64,000 bases of DNA from contig CAZEFE010000006.1 of assembly GCA_964511385.1 (NCBI GenBank), positions 1-64,000 on the forward strand, read 5' to 3'. Positions 58,380-64,000 of the stretch are shown here, piece after piece (positions within the stretch are counted from its first letter, which is position 1; each line of letters starts with the position of its first letter). Made by a program: the position numbers and the translations under genes. The stretch comes from CAILHX01 sp964511385 (GTDB lineage Bacteria > Pseudomonadota > Gammaproteobacteria > Burkholderiales > Methylophilaceae). Under the pieces are notes generated by a model that was given only the letters and a program-made list of their open reading frames with translations, was not told the origin of the DNA and made no database searches.

Positions 58380-59975
58380 CTATTCGACGCCCTGGCTGGC
58401 CAGGTAGTCCTCGTAGTTGCCGGCCCAGTTGACGATGCCTTCCGGACGGATGTCGATGATACGTGTTGCCAGCGACGACACGAATTCGCGGTCATGCGAA
58501 ACAAAGAGCAGCGTGCCCTTGTACCTGTCCAACGCGGTATTCAGCGCTTCGATGGATTCCATGTCCATGTGGTTGGTCGGTTCGTCCATCAGCAGCACGT
58601 TGTGGCGGCCCAGCATCAACTTGCCGTAGAGCATGCGGCCTTTTTCACCGCCGGACAGCACCTTGACCGATTTCTTGGTTTCTTCACCGGAAAACAGCAG
58701 GCGCCCCAGCATGCTGCGCACGGCCTGGTCGTCGTCGCCAGCCTGGGTGTACTGCGACATCCAGTCGAACAGCGATTCGCCCTTGTCGAACTCGTATTCG
58801 TGGTCTTGCGCGAAGTAGCCGATCCTGGCTTTTTCCGCCCACTTCACGCTGCCGTGGTTGGGCTTGAGGTCACCGGCAATACAGCGTAGCAGGGTGGTCT
58901 TGCCGACACCGTTCTCGCCAATGATCGCCACCTTTTCGCCGGCTTCCAGGATCATGCTGAAATCGTTGAACAGCGGCTTGTCGAAGCCGTGGCTGAGTTT
59001 CTCGATTTCCACCGCCTGGCGGTGCAGCTTTTCCTTGTCGTCGAATTCAAAGCGGATGAACGGGTACTGGCGGCTGGACGGCTTGAATTCGGCGATCTCG
59101 ATCTTGTCGATCATCTTCAGGCGGCTGGTGGCCTGTTTGGCCTTGGATTTATTGGCCGAGAAGCGGCGCACGAACTCCTGCAGCTCGGCGACTTTTTCCT
59201 TGGCGCGGGCGTTGTCCTTGGCTTGCTGGGCACGGGCAGATTGGGCGGCTTCCATGTAGTCGTCGTAGTTGCCGGGGTAGACCTTGAGCGTGCCGTAATC
59301 CATGTCGCAGGTATGGGTGCAGACCTGGTTGAGAAAGTGGCGGTCGTGGGAGATGATGATCATGGTGCTGTTGCGGTTGTTCAGCACGTCTTCCAGCCAG
59401 CGGATAGTGTTGATGTCGAGGTTGTTGGTCGGTTCGTCCAGCAGCAGGATGTCGGGGTTGGCGAACAGTGCCTGCGCCAGCAGCACGCGCAGTTTCCAGC
59501 CGGGTGCCACGGCGCTCATCGTGCCGGTGTGCTGCTCGGTGGGGATGCCCACGCCCAGCAGCAATTCGCCGGCACGCGCCTCGGCGGTATAGCCGTCGTA
59601 TTCGGCGTATACGGCCTCGAGATCGGCGGCTTTCATGTAATCCTCTTCGGTGGCATCCGGGTTGGCATAAATGGCGTCGCGTTCCTGCATCGCTTGCCAC
59701 ATTTCCTCGTGCCCCATCATCACCACGTCGAGTACGCGCTGGTCTTCATAGGCAAACTGGTCCTGGCGCAGAAATGCCATGCGCTCGTGGTTGTCCAGCG
59801 ACACGTTGCCGCCGGAGGGTTCCAGCACCCCGGCGAGGATTTTCATGAAGGTGGATTTGCCGCAGCCGTTGGCGCCGATCAAGCCGTAACGGTTGCCGTC
59901 GCCGAACTTGACGGAGACGTTTTCAAACAATGGCTTGGCGCCGAACTGGATGGTGAGGTTGCTGGTGATTAACAA
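58380..59975 (-). CDS. ABC-F family ATPase (YbiT-like)
   Basis: 531 residues with two ABC cassettes and no membrane domain. Walker A is GANGCGKST and GENGVGKTT; signatures are SAVAPGWKLRVLLAQ and LSGGEKGRML; Walker B is LLLDEPTNNLD and LLMDEPTNHMD. The linker between them is charged and helical. ABC-F proteins act at the ribosome E site; the SEVAPGWKLR-like first signature and the length fit the YbiT branch. Confidence 0.92.
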   Translation of the reverse strand: MLITSNLTIQFGAKPLFENVSVKFGDGNRYGLIGANGCGKSTFMKILAGVLEPSGGNVSLDNHERMAFLRQDQFAYEDQRVLDVVMMGHEEMWQAMQERDAIYANPDATEEDYMKAADLEAVYAEYDGYTAEARAGELLLGVGIPTEQHTGTMSAVAPGWKLRVLLAQALFANPDILLLDEPTNNLDINTIRWLEDVLNNRNSTMIIISHDRHFLNQVCTHTCDMDYGTLKVYPGNYDDYMEAAQSARAQQAKDNARAKEKVAELQEFVRRFSANKSKAKQATSRLKMIDKIEIAEFKPSSRQYPFIRFEFDDKEKLHRQAVEIEKLSHGFDKPLFNDFSMILEAGEKVAIIGENGVGKTTLLRCIAGDLKPNHGSVKWAEKARIGYFAQDHEYEFDKGESLFDWMSQYTQAGDDDQAVRSMLGRLLFSGEETKKSVKVLSGGEKGRMLYGKLMLGRHNVLLMDEPTNHMDMESIEALNTALDRYKGTLLFVSHDREFVSSLATRIIDIRPEGIVNWAGNYEDYLASQGVE

Positions 59976-60027
59976 AATGGTTCCTTAAAACGGGTAAGCA
60001 ATTGAAAGCGAAATGTTGTAAGCGTCG

Positions 60028-60633
60028 TTAAGCGAATTTGTCCGTGATGACAACTTCATTCAGGGGCAACTGCCCGCCGCGTGGCCAGGGGTCTTTGATG
60101 CCCTTGCCGATGGCGACAAACATGACAATGACGTGATCTTGCGGCAAGTTGATCAACTTGCCTACGGCATCAAAGTCAAAACCGTCCATCGGGCAGGAGT
60201 CGTAGCCCATTGCCTTGGCGGCCAGCATCAGCGTCATCGCCGCCATGCCGCAAGAACGCATGGCTTCGTCACGCTGCACCTGATCGCGGCCGGCGTAATA
60301 CTGGCCAATGGCCGGCACCAGGTAATCGCGCACCGGCTGCGGCGCATCTTTCCAGTAACGGGAAGGGTCTTTTTCCCAGGACTTTGTATCCGCGGTCAGG
60401 ATCACCAGCAAGGACGCGTCGGTCACTTGCGCCTGGTCCCAGCTTGCGGCGCGTATCTGTTTGCGCAGTGCCGGATCGCGCACGGCTACAAAGCGCCAGT
60501 TCTGGATGTTGAACGCAGTGGGAGAGAGCATGGCCAGCCCCAGCAGTTGCTCGACCTCGGCGTCGCTGATGCGGTGTTGCGGGTCGTAAGCCTTAATGGC
60601 ACGGCGGGTTTGAATGGCTTCAATGACGTTCAT
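60028..60633 (-). CDS. nitroreductase family protein
   Basis: 201 residues. FMN-binding motif TRRAIKAYDPQHRIS at the N-terminus, LSPTAFNIQNWRFVAV, and the C-terminal GGQLPLNEVV. These are flavin-dependent NAD(P)H oxidoreductases of nitro-compounds or quinones. ATG at 60633 matches the family start and follows AGGAAAG; a longer frame to 60801 has no similarity upstream. Confidence 0.9.
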   Translation of the reverse strand: MNVIEAIQTRRAIKAYDPQHRISDAEVEQLLGLAMLSPTAFNIQNWRFVAVRDPALRKQIRAASWDQAQVTDASLLVILTADTKSWEKDPSRYWKDAPQPVRDYLVPAIGQYYAGRDQVQRDEAMRSCGMAAMTLMLAAKAMGYDSCPMDGFDFDAVGKLINLPQDHVIVMFVAIGKGIKDPWPRGGQLPLNEVVITDKFA

Positions 60634-60707
60634 CAAATGGACTTTCCTGGAGAGATCGAATAAACCGGATTTGGGCAGTGGCGGGCAATGGATGCCCTGG
60701 ATTTGAG

Positions 60708-61778
60708 TCAGGTAACAGGGTTTTTCTGGAACACGCAATGATCGGTGTCGATGGTGCAATGTTCGACATCGCACAGTTGCTGTTCCGAGTGTGTCACGCA
60801 ACGGTTACGGCCCTGCGCTTTGGCCTCGTACAGTGCGCAGTCGGCAGCACGCAACAGGTGCTCTGGTAAAGAGCCGATTACCGGGGCAATGGAAGCAACG
60901 CCCAAACTGATGGTGATGTATTCCGCCACGCCTGAATAGGCATGGGCGATGCGCATGGAAGCAATTTCGGTGCGCAACTGTTCAGCCAAAAAGGTGGCGC
61001 CCGCGCTGTCACTGGATGGCAGGACAACAGCGAACTCTTCGCCGCCGTAGCGCGCAACCAGGTCGGAGGTACGCTGCAGGCTCAATTTCAGCGCTTCTGC
61101 GACTTTGGTCAGGCAGGCATCGCCCATCTGGTGACCATAATGGTCGTTATAGGGTTTGAAAAAATCAATATCCAGCAGAATGAGCGACAGCGGGGTGCCG
61201 GCGCGTTGTGCGCGTCGATATTCGCTTTCGAAGTATTCGTTGAAACGGCGGCGGTTGGCAATGCCGGTGAGGCCGTCAAGATAGGAACTGGCATGCAGTT
61301 CCAGTGCTTGTTCGCGCAACAGCCGTTCGCGGTTGGCCGACGCCGTGACGTCAGTGATTTGTATCAGGCAATGGCGCGGCTGGCCTGGCCGGTTGATCGG
61401 CATGATATGAATTGCCTGCTGCAATCGCGGGGCGTCCGATCCTGACGGGAACTGGTCGTACAGGGGAAATGGCGCCTTGTTCAGTAGTTGCGAAAGCAGC
61501 GATGGCTGGTCGTGCTCCAAGGCATATTTGATGGCGGTTTCAATGCGGCCACCGGTGAGTTCCGGCAGCAGCTTGAACAGGATGGAGCCGTTCGCCAGTA
61601 CTGCGGGGATGCCTGATTTTTCCTGCATCCAGTTGTTCCACAGGCAGATGCGGTGCTCGGCATCAACAATGACCAGCCCGACAGTTGCCACATTGCACGC
61701 TTCCTGCAGCAGGTCAGGCAGGGTGTCAGCGGCTGTTGCGGTGGCCGATTTATCCAATGCAGGCGTCGAGATAGGCAT
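60708..61778 (-). CDS. PAS-GGDEF diguanylate cyclase
   Basis: 356 residues, no transmembrane segment. A PAS-like sensor is at about 25-150 (VGLVIVDAEHRICLWNNWMQEKSG) and the GGDEF domain at about 165-335. The active site is GGEEF (245-249), with inhibitory site RTSD (236-239) five residues before, so it should be active and product-regulated. It overlaps the CheC-like gene by 29 bases and is the last gene of a receiver-CheC-GGDEF operon. Confidence 0.9.
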   Translation of the reverse strand: MPISTPALDKSATATAADTLPDLLQEACNVATVGLVIVDAEHRICLWNNWMQEKSGIPAVLANGSILFKLLPELTGGRIETAIKYALEHDQPSLLSQLLNKAPFPLYDQFPSGSDAPRLQQAIHIMPINRPGQPRHCLIQITDVTASANRERLLREQALELHASSYLDGLTGIANRRRFNEYFESEYRRAQRAGTPLSLILLDIDFFKPYNDHYGHQMGDACLTKVAEALKLSLQRTSDLVARYGGEEFAVVLPSSDSAGATFLAEQLRTEIASMRIAHAYSGVAEYITISLGVASIAPVIGSLPEHLLRAADCALYEAKAQGRNRCVTHSEQQLCDVEHCTIDTDHCVFQKNPVT

Positions 61779-62364
61779 CTATTTGGGCCAACAGGTGCTT
61801 GAAGGAAGATACGTTGAGCAAAAAGGCGACATAGCCGCGTATTTCATCCTTGGTCAGGTGGAAGTCTACATGCAGGATCAGCAGCAGCGAATCATCCTTC
61901 AAATAGGGAGCCCTCAGGATTTCTGCCGGGGTTCCCAAATGGTACACCGGCAAGGTGCTGCTGAACTCGGTGCGGAACAGGTCGGCCATCACGCTGATGC
62001 AGCCGTTGAGGATAATGTTGCCGATCTCGCTCATCGCCTCTTGTTCCAGCTCGGTGAGTTCGGCCAGCGGCACGGATTCCCCCAGCATCTTGTGCACGAT
62101 GGTGATGGTCTTGTCTTCGGGAAAGACCAGCATGGCATCGGCGTCGAAGGCGCCGCTGAAGCGCTGCGATACCGCAGAAATGCGCTGTTTTTCCGTTTCG
62201 GCCAGCGCTGGCTGCGGTGCGTCCTTGCTGTAGATCTCCAGGCTGGGAGCGGCCATCCTGATTTCTTGCCGGACCATTGTGCTGAGGCTGGCCGCAGCTT
62301 TGCCCAGGCCTATGTTGAACACTTCCAGCAACGCATCGCGTTGCATTTCAGTGATGGCAATCAT
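61750..62364 (-). CDS. CheC-type chemotaxis phosphatase
   Basis: 204 residues with both CheC active-site repeats: ALLEVFNIGLGKAAASLS (ExxN, near 13-18) and EQEAMSEIGNIILNGC (ExxN, near 107-118). CheC/CheX/FliY proteins dephosphorylate CheY-P. The adjacent receiver protein (ATGA overlap at 62361) is the likely substrate. Confidence 0.88.
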   Translation of the reverse strand: MIAITEMQRDALLEVFNIGLGKAAASLSTMVRQEIRMAAPSLEIYSKDAPQPALAETEKQRISAVSQRFSGAFDADAMLVFPEDKTITIVHKMLGESVPLAELTELEQEAMSEIGNIILNGCISVMADLFRTEFSSTLPVYHLGTPAEILRAPYLKDDSLLLILHVDFHLTKDEIRGYVAFLLNVSSFKHLLAQIDAYLDACIG

Positions 62365-62744
62365 CCGTTGCCTGCAAAAAAAGCCAGTGCCTGATCCACC
62401 CCTTCCTGGGTGATCGGTTTGGGGATGAAAATCAGGCCGAGTTCCGCGCTCTTTTTGCGCGTACTGTCCTGGACATTGGCAGTGAATACGGCGATTCTGG
62501 TGGCGGGGACTTGTTGCAGGATGCGCTCCGACGTCTGCAAGCCATCGATGCCCGGCATGTTCAAGTCCATGGTGATGTAGTTTGGCGTGTCACGCTCTAC
62601 GGTCTGGATGGCTTCCTCGCCGTTTGACGCTTCGAGCACCAGCCAATCCGGGCGGCGGCCTTGCACCATGGCGCGAATAATCATGCGCGAGACGCGACTA
62701 TCGTCAACGATCAGGAGAGTCTTGATTTTGCTGTCTGCGCTCAT
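62361..62744 (-). CDS. CheY-like single-domain response regulator
   Basis: 127 residues: acidic DD at 14-15, phospho-acceptor Asp60 in YITMDLNMPG, Thr in FTANV and Lys in IPKPIT. There is no output domain, so it works by protein contact, probably with the CheC-like phosphatase and the diguanylate cyclase encoded downstream. It is the first gene of the three-gene operon. Confidence 0.92.
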   Translation of the reverse strand: MSADSKIKTLLIVDDSRVSRMIIRAMVQGRRPDWLVLEASNGEEAIQTVERDTPNYITMDLNMPGIDGLQTSERILQQVPATRIAVFTANVQDSTRKKSAELGLIFIPKPITQEGVDQALAFFAGNG

Positions 62745-62787
62745 TTACTCGTTACGGAAATGATTGACCAACTTCGCGGAAATTGTA

Positions 62788-63294
62788 TCACGCGTGATTG
62801 TAGCGTATGCCAGTAATTTCCAGTTCCACCGGTCCGGCAGGACGTTTCCAGGTGACGGTTTCACCGACCTTGTGGCCAATCAGCGCTTTAGCCAGCGGTG
62901 AAGCCCAGCTTACCTTGTGCTGGGCAATGTCGGCCTCGTCTTCGCCGACAATGTGGAATTCCAGGATCGTACCGTCTTCTTCTTCCACGCTGACAATGGC
63001 GCCAAAGCGCACCTCATTCTGCGGGTGGCTGCTGGTATCCACCAGAATGGCGCTTTCCAGGCGAGCGGCGTAATAGCGCAGGTCGCGCGCCACTTCGGCC
63101 AGATCCTGGGCGGCAAAAGGGTCATCCTTTTTTTCGCTCAATTCCAGGCGCCGCGCTTCCAGGCGATCGAATTCCTGTTGCAGTTGCTGTAATCCGGTTG
63201 TGGTGACGTAGTTAGGGTCGTCGCTGATAGGCCGCTCGACCAGTTCGTCGCCTGCCTGCTCGAATTTGTCTTCGTTAAGAAATGCTCGGCTCAT
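62788..63294 (-). CDS. GreA/GreB family transcription elongation factor
   Basis: 168 residues: an N-terminal extension (MSRAFLNEDKFEQAGDELVERP), then a coiled coil (TTGLQQLQQEFDRLEARRLELS) and the C-terminal FKBP-like domain (VRFGAIVSVEEEDGTILEFHIVGEDEAD, SPLAKALIGHKVGETV). The coiled-coil tip carries DDPFAAQDLAEVARD, in place of the GD.SEN(A/D) tip of classical Gre factors. Transcript cleavage activity is therefore uncertain. It lies three bases after guaA. Confidence 0.82.
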   Translation of the reverse strand: MSRAFLNEDKFEQAGDELVERPISDDPNYVTTTGLQQLQQEFDRLEARRLELSEKKDDPFAAQDLAEVARDLRYYAARLESAILVDTSSHPQNEVRFGAIVSVEEEDGTILEFHIVGEDEADIAQHKVSWASPLAKALIGHKVGETVTWKRPAGPVELEITGIRYNHA

Positions 63295-63297
63295 GGC

Positions 63298-64000
63298 TTA
63301 TTCCCACTCAATCGTCGCGGGCGGTTTGCCGGAAATATCGTAAACAACCCTGTTAATTCCCCGCACCTCGTTGATGATGCGGTTGGACACCTTGCCCAGC
63401 AGGCTGTAGGGCAATTCCGCCCAGTGCGCGGTCATGAAGTCACTGGTGACCACGGCGCGCAGCGCGACCACGTAGTCATAGGTGCGGCCGTCGCCCATCA
63501 CGCCTACCGACTTGACCGGCAGAAATACGGTAAATGCCTGGCTGGTGAGGTCGTACCAGGTCTTGCCGGTTTTTTCATCCAGGGTATTGCGCAACTCTTC
63601 GATAAAAATTGCATCGGCGCGGCGCAGCAGGTCGGCATAGTCCTTTTTCACTTCGCCCAGGATGCGCACCCCAAGGCCGGGACCGGGGAAGGGGTGGCGG
63701 TACACCATGTCGTGCGGCAGGCCCAATGCAATACCAAGCTCGCGCACTTCATCCTTGAACAAGTCGCGTAGCGGTTCCAGCAGTTTCAGCCCCAGGGTTT
63801 CCGGCAAGCCGCCGACGTTATGGTGGCTCTTGATGGTGACGGCCTTTTTCGACTTCGCGCCGCCGGATTCGATCACGTCGGGGTAAATGGTGCCCTGCGC
63901 CAGCCATTTGGCATTGGCCAGTTTTTTGGCTTCACGCTGAAACACCTCGACAAACTCGCGGCCGATAATCTTGCGCTTGGCTTCCGGGTCGGTGACGCCA
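63298..64000 (-). CDS. guaA: GMP synthase (glutamine-hydrolysing), 3' part
   Basis: 234 residues of the C-terminus, cut by the window end: GVTDPEAKRKIIGREF, TIYPDVIESGG, SHHNVGGLP, KLLEPLRDLFKDEVRELG, RHPFPGPGLGVRILGE and the end YDISGKPPATIEWE. This is the ATP-pyrophosphatase end and dimerisation domain, which amidate XMP to GMP. The glutaminase domain lies beyond the window. Confidence 0.97.
   Translation of the reverse strand, partial: GVTDPEAKRKIIGREFVEVFQREAKKLANAKWLAQGTIYPDVIESGGAKSKKAVTIKSHHNVGGLPETLGLKLLEPLRDLFKDEVRELGIALGLPHDMVYRHPFPGPGLGVRILGEVKKDYADLLRRADAIFIEELRNTLDEKTGKTWYDLTSQAFTVFLPVKSVGVMGDGRTYDYVVALRAVVTSDFMTAHWAELPYSLLGKVSNRIINEVRGINRVVYDISGKPPATIEWE

Noticed and set aside
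58362..58380. Terminator between the zinc-ribbon and ABC-F genes
   Set aside because: TAGCG and CGCTA can pair, but the stem is short, the loop long and there is no T run.

Overview
The window is a contiguous stretch of a betaproteobacterial chromosome. The evidence is gene order: leuC-leuD-leuB-asd-fimV-truA-trpF-trpB-trpA-accD-folC-SPOR protein-cvpA-purF-metZ, then gyrA-serC-pheA. The overall codon style and many c-di-GMP and redox-type accessory genes suggest a free-living member of the Nitrosomonadales/Gallionellaceae type. That family-level placement is recollection, not shown by the sequence. No rRNA or tRNA gene and no integron integrase was seen.

Bases 1 to about 8,100 are the distal part of an integron gene-cassette array. 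It holds sixteen small cassettes separated by attC sites. Many of the sites are almost identical to one another, as in sedentary chromosomal integrons. Cargo includes the tail of an SMR efflux pump, a reverse-strand methyltransferase, a reverse-strand MazG-like protein, a BrnT/BrnA toxin-antitoxin pair, TspO/MBR, an HXXEE membrane protein, a DUF488 protein, a GNAT acetyltransferase and seven unrecognised, mostly exported or membrane proteins. Array polarity puts intI to the left of the window.

From 8.2 to 17.95 kb come a Pat-type protein acetyltransferase, an HDAC-family deacetylase and a NarX/NarL-like two-component pair, apparently one operon. They are followed by a diguanylate cyclase, a DMT transporter, a Rieske oxygenase and tcdA. 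From 17.95 to 20.2 kb lies a patch of mobile and decayed DNA: a REP-associated tyrosine transposase with its REP repeats, an AT-rich pair (lysozyme-like protein plus membrane protein), a short tandem repeat and a chimeric broken ORF.

From 20.4 to 30 kb is biosynthesis: argD-argF-argG (with a relic of a second argF), ppnP, yajQ, and leuC-entericidin-leuD-leuB-asd. From 30 to 36 kb are fimV, a CbiQ/EcfT-like protein and truA. A 1.65-kb insertion flanked by a 112-bp copy of the truA 3' end carries a pseudogene, an exported protein, two repeat families and higB-higA. From 36 to 47 kb are a beta-propeller protein, trpFBA, a MITE-like structured element, accD-folC-SPOR-cvpA-purF, and metZ behind a SAM-II riboswitch with an attenuator.

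From 46.8 to 51.2 kb lies a signalling operon: hybrid histidine kinase, TonB-dependent receptor, YfiR-type protein. The remainder holds two peroxiredoxins, gyrA-serC-pheA, a CBS-domain protein, an ABC-F ATPase, a nitroreductase, a response regulator-CheC-diguanylate cyclase operon, a Gre factor and the 3' part of guaA. The most unusual signals are the integron array, a repeated junction sequence preceding three different downstream genes near 19.5 and 34.6 kb, the truA 3'-end duplication, the argF relic and the metZ riboswitch.
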